Source: Cyclostephanos tholiformis (taxonomy: Eukaryota; Bacillariophyta; Thalassiosirophyceae; Thalassiosirales; Thalassiosiraceae). Taken from it: a stretch of 13,818 bases of DNA. The position numbers and the translations under genes were made by a program. The stretch lies in assembly GCA_036939975.1 (NCBI GenBank), contig JALLPB010000663.1, positions 1 to 13,818 on the forward strand, written 5' to 3'. Within the stretch, counting starts at the first letter, position 1. Each line of letters begins with the position of its first letter. Below are positions 7,459 through 13,818 of this stretch, piece after piece. The notes below the pieces were generated by a model. It was not told the DNA's origin and made no database searches. It saw only the letters and a list, made by a program, of their open reading frames with translations.

Positions 7459-8800
7459 ATGGTGCTCTTTGATTGGTTAACAAGAGACGATGACAATAAT
7501 GACCTCCCCCTTTATCATGTGTTGCTCATTGTACTATTGTTGCAATATCACAATAGTATATGCAATCACCACTACCTTCACCATTCAGCACTCCTTGAGC
7601 CGCAACATTCACCTTGGAGGAAGCTGTATGAGAGCGGTGATGAAGAATCATTTCTTCACATGATGGGTTTGACCCATTGCATGTTCAGTTCCCTACATGA
7701 GTATCTCTTTAACCTTGAAAAAATTGCCTACCATCCCAGACTTGGATGGCCTTGTTCATTGAGCCCCGATAGATATCTTGGTCTTCTTTTATTTTATTTT
7801 GGAAGCAAAATGAATTACAGGCATATCTGCTTGATTTTTGGTATCACCCCATCTGTTTGCAGTCGTGCATTAAATATGATGCTGAAGAGAATCGTGTGGT
7901 TAATTCAAGGTCATCCATTTGCTAAAGTTGAGTTCCCTGACGAGGCAAAGATGCAAGAATTTGCAGAAATTGTCCAGATGAGGGAACCGATGGTGGACAA
8001 TATTATTGGATTTATGGATGGAGTTTCATTCCCAGTGCAATGCATGGAAGAATGGTTGGCACAGAATGCAATGTATTGTGGGTATGATTGTGACACAATC
8101 GTAAACAATGTGTTTGCCTACCCCAGATGGGAAGATATTTTTTGCAGCCATCAACTTTCAAGGGAGCTGGGTGGATGGTAGTTTGACGGCTCATTTTTTA
8201 CCTTACATGAAGAGGAAAATTGGGGCTTGCAAAATCTGTGTTGATCAGGGATTCCCCCAGAGTGGAGATGCATATGGGACGTTTGTTGGCCCTGTAACCA
8301 AATGGCAAGCACAACATCTTCATTGTGACGTTTGCAACTACCTGTTTAAAATAAGCAATATTCCTACCTAACTTCGGCAAGCAAGTGAGTGAGGTATGCG
8401 TGAGCTTCAGGGTATGTTTTCTTGCTGTAAAAGTTGTCTGCCAAGTGACTCATCCCAATGTCATCTTGTTATCAAGGCAATTATTTTTGTTCACAATTTC
8501 AGGACAGAATATGTTGGCTACAGTCAGATAAAGTCTGTTTTTGATCAAGAGTATGTTCAATGCAAAAATCTACATGGATATGATAGAATTGCACAGTATT
8601 ATTTCCGCTCGAGGGATTATGATAGTGAGGTGGATGGAGTCATTGAGGGGAGTGGTGAGAGTGATGAAGATAGTAATAAACTAGGGGAAGTTTTTATTAA
8701 TACTGCTATCATCACCGCTGCTGCTATCTTCGCTGCTGCTACTATTGTCACTACTTCTGCTGCTGCTACTTCCCCTCCCCCCCCAGCTTTCCTCCCATGA
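7459..8800 (+). pseudogene. Harbinger/HARBI1-like transposase of element C (DDE superfamily), broken
   Basis: It reads from ATG 7459 in frame 1 to about 8121, then continues in frame 2 after an indel in the CCCC run at 8121-8124. The resumed register reads PDGKIFFAAINF and GSWVDGSLTAHF. Two in-frame stops follow: TAA at 8369-8371 and TGA at 8390-8392. Motifs in order: RYLGLLLFYFGSKMNYRH, GITPSVCSRALNMMLKRIV, first Asp in GFMDGVSFP (8017-8019), MYCGYDCDTIVNN, second Asp in CVDQGFP (8243-8245), and a Glu just before the TGA (8387-8389, ASE-stop-GMR) that is the likely third residue; the TGA probably replaces Trp. The C-terminus continues through VHNFRTEYVGYSQIK and YDRIAQYYFR into an acidic and then Ala/Thr-rich tail to TGA at 8798-8800. 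Many positions expected to be Arg are Cys, His, Gln or Trp. It belongs to a different subfamily from A and B. Confidence 0.8.
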
Positions 8801-9707
8801 TCATCAAGGCCTTTGAGGGCTTGGCATTTCTCTTTCTTGGTGTGCTTCTTAGCGCATTTCTTCGCATGCTTCTTCTTGTGCCTCTTCCTATCATGACGGT
8901 CATGATCATCCATGCTTTTGTTGAGTGTCTTCATCTGGTGCATTAGTGTTATTGCCATCATAGCCAACTGTTCATTGTGTTGTTGATTATTTGACTGTTG
9001 ATTATTTGACAAGGGATGGTATTGTTCTAGCAGCTTCACAATTGCACTGGAAATCAAAGTGCACTCCTTGTTTTTGTTGGATGAATTCTTTGTCTTCTCT
9101 GCCCAAGCAGTACTAGCTGCCCTCTTTAGGGCAGCAGCAATGTCAATGTCAACACCTTGGGGGCATGGTGTCACATCATCTCCCTCATTGATTTCGGCAG
9201 AATCTTGCTGGACCTGGGGATGAGGGATGATATCATCAAAAGAAGGGCGGGTAATTTCATCAGGATGCTCACTATTCTCCAACTTGAAAGAACTATTCAA
9301 GATCAACCAAGTCTCTGATGTAACATCATCATCAATGTCATAAGAGTCCTCCCCACTGACTTCCTCATCCCCCACTACATCAAAAGGTATGTAGTCCTCA
9401 TCTGAAGAGAGCCCTAAAAATCCTGAATGCATCTTCTTCAAAATATCTTCTTTTTGATTCCTATGCAGCGACAAAGTCTGTCTTCATTCTCCCCCATACT
9501 GCCCGTCGGCTTCTTCATGCCATTGCACAAATTTTTATTCCAATGCTTCTTAATATCACTCCAATCTCACAGCTCCTTCTCATTTGTTTGTTTCTGGTAG
9601 GCAGTAGCAATAGCCTCTCAGGTTATCTGACCATTGGGCAAGATTTTCTCTATGATGTCAATGAGATCATCGTTCTTGTAGTTCATGGCACCTTTTTTGC
9701 ATGGCAT
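8617..9707 (-). pseudogene. Myb/SANT-like partner gene of element C, broken
   Basis: Read from ATG 9707: MPCKKGAMNYKNDDLIDIIE, a Myb/SANT-like first helix, then KILPNGQIT. A TGA at 9618-9620 falls where the domain expects Trp, followed by EAIATAYQKQ. A second TGA at 9567-9569 precedes DWSDIKKHWNKNLCNGMKKP, the third helix with its aromatic positions. The register changes between 9440 and 9455, and the remainder reads ILKKMHSGFLGLSSDED, an acidic stretch, a Gln/Asn-rich helix (NNQQSNNQQHNEQL), a Lys-rich block (RHKKKHAKKCAKK) that could be a nuclear signal, then Gly/Ala- and Ser-rich tails to TAA 8617. The last 184 bp overlap the transposase 3' end on the other strand. The intact protein would bind element DNA and aid nuclear entry or recruitment of the transposase, as known for Harbinger partners. 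Confidence 0.7.
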
Positions 9708-9874
9708 CTTTCTTACCACACTGACAAAGTGAGGCCTCGATGGAGCCCCATGGAAAATGGGATAAAGCATGAGGTAGATTTCAATGCTACCCATACACTT
9801 CCCCCACAAAGGGCGGTATTGTGGCAGAGGTGCGATGCAAATTTAATTTGAATGGTCCAAAGAACATGCATGGT

Positions 9875-9886
9875 GGGGGGGGGGGG
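9875..9886 (+). repeat. Homopolymer run of 12 G beside the right subterminal motif of element C
   Basis: Twelve G residues directly precede TCTAAATTTAGG. The left end has short C runs beside the equivalent AAATTTAGAC motif, so the run may be an expansion of a C/G tract belonging to the subterminal unit. Its length may be unreliable in sequencing. Confidence 0.7.
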
Positions 9887-9916
9887 TCTAAATTTAGGCT
9901 ATTTTGTATTTAGACC

Positions 9917-9933
9917 AATTTTGGCAGTCACCC
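9917..9933. repeat. Right terminal inverted repeat of element C
   Basis: It is the exact reverse complement of 7279-7295, followed by ATT (9934-9936). Confidence 0.85.
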
Positions 9934-10069
9934 ATTATCTATCAAGTACAATACTCTATTATCTATTAGGTAACACCTAATAATAGATTGAAAATTGTGA
10001 CCAATCCATGTTGGTGCATGCCCCCTTCTTCCCCCCTTTTATAGAAAATAGGTAACTTATATAGATAAT

Positions 10070-10090
10070 GGGTGACTTCCAAAAATTGGC
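10070..10090. repeat. Solitary TIR-like relic resembling the element C terminus
   Basis: GGGTGACTTCCAAAAATTGG begins here, preceded by AAT. It differs from the element C terminal repeat by one substitution and one extra A over the first 17 bases. TTTAGG-type motifs follow to about 10219. No inverted partner was found further right, so this is a lone end or part of a rearranged short element. Confidence 0.5.
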
Positions 10091-10156
10091 TAACCTGTTT
10101 ATGTCACATTTAGGCATGGCTAAATGCTGATTAGATCCTGCTTAACTATGAAATAA

Positions 10157-10202
10157 CCTAAATTCTAGATGGCATGTCCGGACATGCCATCTAGAATTTA
10201 GG
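10157..10202. repeat. Perfect 46-bp loopless palindrome
   Basis: The left arm CCTAAATTCTAGATGGCATG plus TCC (10157-10179) is the exact reverse complement of 10180-10202, with no spacer and no mismatch. Two further small palindromes follow at once: TTTAGGC-GA-GCCTAAA (10197-10212) and CCTAAA-A-TTTAGG (10207-10219). The TTTAGG/CCTAAA motif also occurs in the ends of element C and in the relic at 10070, which suggests that the palindrome arose from the ends of a short related element. Confidence 0.9.
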
Positions 10203-10219
10203 CGAGCCTAAAATTTAGG

Positions 10220-10375
10220 ACAAGCCCATTTTTGTTCTGCTGCCACCCCCCCTTCAAAGGTAGAGCCTCTATCACCTCCCCTGCCACCCCCAATGCATCC
10301 ATATGCCCCCCCCCTCGGCCTCCCCCTTTGCCTCCCAAAGGAGAAGAGGTGGAGGGGGTCATTGTCATCCCTTAC
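10220..10375. other. Polypyrimidine-rich spacer between the palindrome and R2
   Basis: Runs of C (seven or eight) and CCTCC-type tracts are followed by a purine-rich stretch (AAAGGAGAAGAGGTGGAGGG, about 10336-10355). There is no gene. This sequence is absent from the equivalent flank of R1. Confidence 0.6.
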
Positions 10376-10420
10376 AGGTATCAACATCTACCTAAAAATA
10401 GGGGTAGATCTTGGTACCTG
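10376..10420. repeat. Hairpin at the left end of R2
   Basis: The arm AGGTATCAACATCTACCT (10376-10393) faces GGTAGATCTTGGTACCT (10403-10419). Relative to R1, a G-C pair has become A-T on both arms, and one T-G wobble is present, with a shorter loop. Confidence 0.65.
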
Positions 10421-10521
10421 TAGTGAACAATGTAATATCTAAAATATGGAAACATAAAATAAGGATTATGCAAATTTAATATTTGTTTACTTAACACCAA
10501 CCACCCAACCCCTCTGCCATG

Positions 10522-10633
10522 TGCAACCCTAACTATCAGGTCAGCCGCTTGCAACCCTAACTATAGAGTTGGCCCCACACAACCCTAACTATCAGAGCAG
10601 CCATATCCAACCCTAACTATTGGGGCAGTGCAT
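10522..10633. repeat. 28-bp minisatellite, four units (R2)
   Basis: The AACCCTAACTAT cores begin at 10525, 10553, 10581 and 10609, exactly 28 bp apart. The second half of each unit varies (CAGGTCAGCCGC, AGAGTTGGCCCC, CAGAGCAGCCAT, TGGGGCAG), so the array is old rather than freshly expanded. Confidence 0.8.
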
Positions 10634-10830
10634 GCAATGTTTAAATTTGTGCAATCCTAATATATTATAGAAAATAGTCACCTAGTATCCAATTTACTTA
10701 GTTATTTTCCCGGAACCGCCCCATTTTAGTTAATAAGTGACTTTTTAACTATTATCTATAATAGGTATTTCAGATAATAAAAAGTTTTTGCAACTATTTT
10801 TTATAATGGCTGTTTGAGATATTAGGTGGT

Positions 10831-10867
10831 AACTATTATTGATAATAGGATATTATCTATAATAGTT
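10831..10867. repeat. Hairpin at the right end of R2
   Basis: The arms are identical to the closing hairpin of R1 (AACTATTATTGATAAT / ATTATCTATAATAGTT), with one loop base changed. Confidence 0.75.
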
Positions 10868-10931
10868 GTGACAGATTGATCTCTACTATGAATGATATTA
10901 GAGCGTACCCCAAAAAATTGTGTTTGTGAAA

Positions 10932-10976
10932 CACTTAAATCTCGCTAAATCCATCACAAATGCACTTAAATCTCGC
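10932..10976 (+). repeat. Direct repeat CACTTAAATCTCGC, period 31 bp
   Basis: Perfect 14-bp copies lie at 10932-10945 and 10963-10976. A related ACTTAAAT motif recurs in both arms of the hairpin that follows, so this probably belongs to the same small element. Confidence 0.7.
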
Positions 10977-10993
10977 CAAAATCATCAATTACA

Positions 10994-11077
10994 TGTGATT
11001 TTTTATACTTAAATTGAGTCTTGGTGGACTCCCAAGACTGGTTGACCGGGACTCAATTTAAGTGTAAAAAAATCACA
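10994..11077. repeat. Fold-back hairpin (possible MITE remnant)
   Basis: The left arm, TGTGATTTTTTATACTTAAA and on to 11020, pairs with 11050-11077 with only small differences (an extra T and a C/T change). Between the arms lies a second hairpin, AGTCTTGG (11018-11025) with CCAAGACT (11032-11039). No target duplication could be assigned. Confidence 0.7.
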
Positions 11078-12364
11078 AACATAAAAAAGCTCCACATTGT
11101 CACCTCCACCACTGAATGAATGGTCCCTTGATGGTGACAATGATGGACAAATTGGTGATAAAGATCAATGATGGGATGATTTTGACATAGTACAATGACA
11201 ACAGCGCTGCTTGGGTTATAACAATGGTTAATGGGAATTTTGATCCAGTCATAGTGCCACCGGTCCACCGCCACTCTCATTGTATTAAATGATAGCAAGG
11301 ACTTTTGATGGGGCTGGTGATGGGGGGAGGACACAGAGAATTTTGGCATGGACTCGAACATGACTCTGGGGTGTTTTACAATGATGATGGTAGTGATTCT
11401 AGGATGGCGTTGTTGGCAACAATTATTACTTATTACTATGTTGGTGACAATTATCAATGTGTGACCAAAAGTATGACATTCTCAGGTGGCAGTGGGGATG
11501 ACAGCTATGGCAGTTTGATTTATTATGATGAGGGCCTAGATGGGATGGATTCTTGACAGGGACTGGAATCATACAATGGGGGGGGGCAGTTGGTTGGAGA
11601 AGTGATTGGTATTGCACGTGCAATGACTACAATACTACAAGAGTGGCAGTGGCGGTGGTGGCAGTGGTGGAAATAATAATTGTCTGCTACTGGGTTGAAT
11701 CAATGGTGGTCGGGAGATAATAATATCATATGCCAACTATCAGGTTTTCTTTAGGCTTTATTTATTTAAATTCAACAGACTAAAAGCTATTAAAGCTCAC
11801 TTCTCATCCAAATTCATTAAATTACTTCTATGTCCTCCTCTTTTAAGCATAAGACATTTTGATCAAACTAACTTAAGTTTAGAAGAGTCAATCAGAACAA
11901 GGGCCAACAGAAGAGGTCATAGTCAATAAGACGGAGGAGGCAGGGGCGTATTTTTTTTGGAGAGTGCATATTTTTATGGAGAGTGCTATCTGAGATAGCC
12001 GGCTGTGCTGCTTGCAATCCGATCCTCATTCTCTTATCCAACCATGTGCCCCCACAGGATTGCACACACCTTTTCACTGGGAAGCCCACCGGCTTCTAAT
12101 TAAGTAGACACATAGTAGTTTGGCCTTTTATCCGTGAACTAAATACGAAGTGGTTACTGCTACCAAGGTGATTGGTGAGCACTCCCATCCGCATAGTGCT
12201 CCCACCAGGCCAACTATCCGCGGCTTGAGAAGCATCCCATCGTAGCTACTGAGGGGAGTTGGAGTCGGTACATGCCCCCCCAGACGCCAGAAAGGCCCAG
12301 AAACACCTGTCGGGGGTGGTGATGGCAGGTGTGGAGATACCTGGAATGAAAGAAGATAAACAAA
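11078..12364. other. About 1.3 kb without a supportable gene; degenerate GAT/GGT/CAC-rich low complexity
   Basis: From 11090 to about 11700 the sequence is a degenerate mixture of ATGGTG/CACCAT and GGCAGT-type units (clear near 11645-11670), which opens chance frames on both strands without recognisable domains. At 11578-11586 there is a run of nine G. From 11760 to 12364 I see only small features: a repeated TGGAGAGTGC near 11960 and 11979, the palindrome CTATCT-G-AGATAG near 11988, and an inverted GAGCACT/AGTGCTC (12177-12201). Confidence 0.5.
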
Positions 12365-12803
12365 GGTCCGCAGACCGATTTGAACTGGGGCCAAATCGAA
12401 ACTCGGGTGACCTCCGGACAAGTCTGAACTGGGGGCCAAAAATGTCAGCAGAGGCCAGCGTTTGAAGTCTACCGGGGACGAGTTGGAACTGGGGCCCAAC
12501 CCATCCGCAGCAGCCACCGGAAGCATTCATGGCCACTGGGCGGGTGAACTCGGGTGAACTCCAGACAAGTCTGAACTGGGGCCAGAAATGTCAGCAGAAC
12601 CCCACGAGCGAGGTCTACTGGGGGCAAGGTGGAACTGGGGCCCAACATGTCCGCAGCAGCCGCCGGAGGCATTCATGGCCACCGGGCGGGTGAGACCCGG
12701 GTGACCTCTGGACAAGTCTGAACTGGGGCCAAAAAATGTCAGCAGTAGCCAGCGGTTGAAGTCCACCAGGGACGAGGTGGAACTGGGACCCAACCTGTCC
12801 GTG
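12365..12803. repeat. Tandem repeat, about 147-bp unit, roughly three copies
   Basis: The anchor ACAAGTCTGAACTGGG occurs at 12418, 12565 and 12712, exactly 147 bp apart. A second anchor, GGAACTGGG, occurs at 12485, 12631 and 12779 (146 and 148 bp). Each unit contains two related GAACTGGGG-CC half-motifs about 62 bp apart, so the unit is itself a diverged duplication. A partial unit lies to the left (from about 12365). The array stops at the recombinase stop codon (12804), so it lies in the 3' flank of that gene. Frames opened across it (SGGCCG, GPQF, SADI-type repeats) have no recognisable domain. Confidence 0.8.
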
Positions 12804-13818
12804 TCAGCTGACATTTTGGAAGTGGAAACATTGAGACATTTTCCAAGCCACTCCTTGAGATAACGCCCCAATCTGGGAGTGAATGTAGGTGAGGTATGTG
12901 AGGGAGGTCCAGCGGCCAATTTGCATGATGGTGCTATCCGAAGCCCCGCTTAATTTCATAGCCATGGCTCCGCCGGCTTGGAGACTATGAGAAGAGACGC
13001 GGTCTAGGGTGTATCCCCGAGAGAGGAGGCAATCGGCAGTAGCCCCCCAACGAACCGCGATCGTGATGTCCCAATCCGAAATGAACGTGGAGGCCCAGGG
13101 CTTCAGTTGAACATAACTGAGGGGCGTCGAGGGAAGCTGGCCCCGGAGATTAGCAATCCAACGTGCTAATGCGGCAACCGGGCAGATTGGGCCCCCAATT
13201 GCGGAGTGATGAACAAACACACCCTTTGTGCCATTTTTAGTGTTGGCAATGGACACAGTGGCACTATCGGCAAGGGGAAGGGCCTCAAGGGACGAGTTGT
13301 GGTCAATGATCCTACCGGACCGCCAAAGGCGAACGTCACATCTGCGCAATGGGACTGTCTGTTTCGGCCAGGGGTGGGATTGAGAAGTGTATTCCCCAAC
13401 CCGCAGCAGGTAGAAGAAAGCCACAATGACCAAGTTGGCCACTGCCAAATGCCGTTGGGTGAAATGATAGTCGGTAGAAATGGCGGTGATGAGAGAAACT
13501 GGAACGGCCAGTTTTGGTGCCGGGGGTGGACCTTCGTCGTCGAACTGTTTCAGGATCCGGGCAATGGGAAGATTGAGGGCGTGTTGGGCGGGGGACGCCT
13601 GTCGGGGGTCGGGGTGACCATCCAGAACATATTTTGGGCAACACTGCGGAGCGCGACAGCGACTGATTGAACCTTGACTTGACGTCCGAGCCCATACTTT
13701 CCTTCCCGCACGGTGACAGCAAAAGTGAGGAGCATGTTGCCGGCATTGGTGGGGGGTACCAGCGGGCCCTGGTCATTGGCCGGATAGAGCATGCAATGCT
13801 TTGTCCAGGCACGCCAGT
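12804..13818 (-). pseudogene. Tyrosine recombinase of a Crypton/DIRS-like mobile element, partial and broken
   Basis: The gene enters from the right edge of the window: WRAWTKHC, LVPPTNAGNMLLTFA, GRQVKVQSVAVALRSVAQ is the N-terminal helical core-binding region. At the A4 run on this strand (13632-13635) the register slips, and the next frame continues KYVLDGHPDPR, LPIARILKQF, LAVPVSLITA to the TGA ending at 12804. The catalytic domain shows Arg in LLRVGEYT, Lys in NTKNGTKG, HSLQAGGAMAMKL where HxxR is required, GRWTS, and the Tyr nucleophile in YIHSQIG. The Gln is CAA at 12978-12980, one transition from CGA. A tyrosine recombinase would cut and rejoin DNA strands through a 3'-phosphotyrosine link; without the second Arg it should be inactive. 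No reverse transcriptase is in view, so Crypton or DIRS type cannot be decided. Confidence 0.8.

Larger units (their letters stand above)
7279..9933. mobile_element. Element C: complete Harbinger-type transposon with TIRs and target duplication (2655 bp)
   Basis: A 17-bp perfect inverted repeat, GGGTGACTGCCAAAATT, bounds the element (7279-7295 and its complement at 9917-9933). The flanking trinucleotide is ATT on both sides (7276-7278 and 9934-9936), consistent with the 3-bp duplications of Harbinger elements, although TTA/TAA is the usual target. Inside are a transposase (+) and a Myb/SANT-like partner (-) in convergent orientation, and AAATTTAGAC subterminal repeats. Both genes carry nonsense codons and frameshifts, so the copy is non-autonomous. 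Confidence 0.85.
10376..10867. repeat. Dispersed repeat R2 (copy of R1 at 6799-7234, direct orientation)
   Basis: It has the same order of parts as R1: opening hairpin (10376-10420), AATATCTAAAAT, GGATTATGCAAATTTAATAT, minisatellite, GTGCAATCCTAAT, TTTTAGTTAATAAGTGA-like segment and closing hairpin (10831-10867). It has four minisatellite units instead of two. No open frames are supported. Confidence 0.75.

Noticed and set aside
10170..10189. Palindrome centre GGCATGTCCGGACATGCC as a p53-type response element
   Set aside because: It resembles the animal consensus, but the organism appears to be a stramenopile and the symmetry is explained by the larger 46-bp palindrome.
10522..10633. Regularly spaced 28-bp units as a CRISPR array
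   Set aside because: The units are directly contiguous with no unique spacers, a eukaryotic context is clear, and no cas gene is present.
6799..10867. R1 and R2 as the long terminal repeats of a retrotransposon around the 7.3-9.9 kb genes
   Set aside because: The interior has no gag, reverse transcriptase or integrase; it is a Harbinger element with its own inverted ends and target duplication, and flanking sequence lies between it and R2.
11053..11623. Open frames on both strands in the GAT/GGT-rich stretch as genes
   Set aside because: They arise from degenerate short repeats, overlap each other antisense, and contain no recognisable domain.
12246..12919. Minus-strand frames over the 147-bp array as a repeat protein
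   Set aside because: The repeats stay open because the period is a multiple of three, but different units lie in different overlapping frames and none has a recognisable fold or start.
1..13818. tRNA, rRNA or other structured RNA genes
   Set aside because: No T-loop motif with a matching cloverleaf and no rRNA-like conserved segment was seen; the hairpins found lie in repeats.

Overview
The window is eukaryotic, repeat-rich nuclear DNA with no intact ordinary gene. Everything recognisable is mobile-element debris: two related PIF/Harbinger-type transposons (A and B), a third Harbinger-type transposon of a different subfamily (C) with both ends visible, and the 3' part of a tyrosine-recombinase gene. 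The protein families, the absence of bacterial-style gene packing and the long non-coding stretches fit a stramenopile, most likely a diatom. The assignment to diatoms rests on my recollection of these families and is inference. No RNA gene, CRISPR array or conserved host gene was found.

Layout. Bases 1-2428 hold the right part of element A: the 3' end of a broken partner gene (+), then a transposase (-) in one uninterrupted register from 1980 to 592 with three in-frame stops and its DDE triad still present. A candidate terminal repeat ends at 2428, followed by TTA. Bases 2953-5829 hold element B, with the same gene order: a partner gene (+) with an apparent internal deletion, then a transposase (-) with frameshifts and a Glu-to-Lys change at the presumed third catalytic position. 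In both A and B the tail-to-tail spacer contains a short tandem duplication (period 46 and 50 bp).

Bases 5830-6798 hold no gene. A dispersed repeat, R1 (6799-7234), recurs in direct orientation as R2 (10376-10867). Each copy starts and ends with a hairpin and carries a 28-bp minisatellite with an AACCCTAACTAT core (two units in R1, four in R2). Between them lies element C (7279-9933), with 17-bp perfect terminal inverted repeats, an ATT target duplication, a transposase (+) and a Myb/SANT-like partner (-), again tail to tail. Element C is strongly CpG-depleted, and its nonsense codons and Cys/His/Gln/Trp-rich positions look like cytosine deamination at former Arg and Trp codons.

Right of C are a lone TIR-like relic (10070), a perfect loopless 46-bp palindrome (10157-10202), R2, a fold-back hairpin (10994-11077) and about 1.3 kb of degenerate low-complexity DNA. 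A ~147-bp tandem repeat (about 12365-12803) abuts the stop codon of the tyrosine-recombinase pseudogene (12804-13818, -), which runs off the window and has lost a catalytic Arg (HSLQ for HxxR).

In a working Harbinger element the transposase and the Myb-like partner act together: the partner binds subterminal DNA and helps recruit or import the transposase, which cuts at the terminal repeats. Here all the proteins appear broken, so any movement would need proteins supplied by copies elsewhere.
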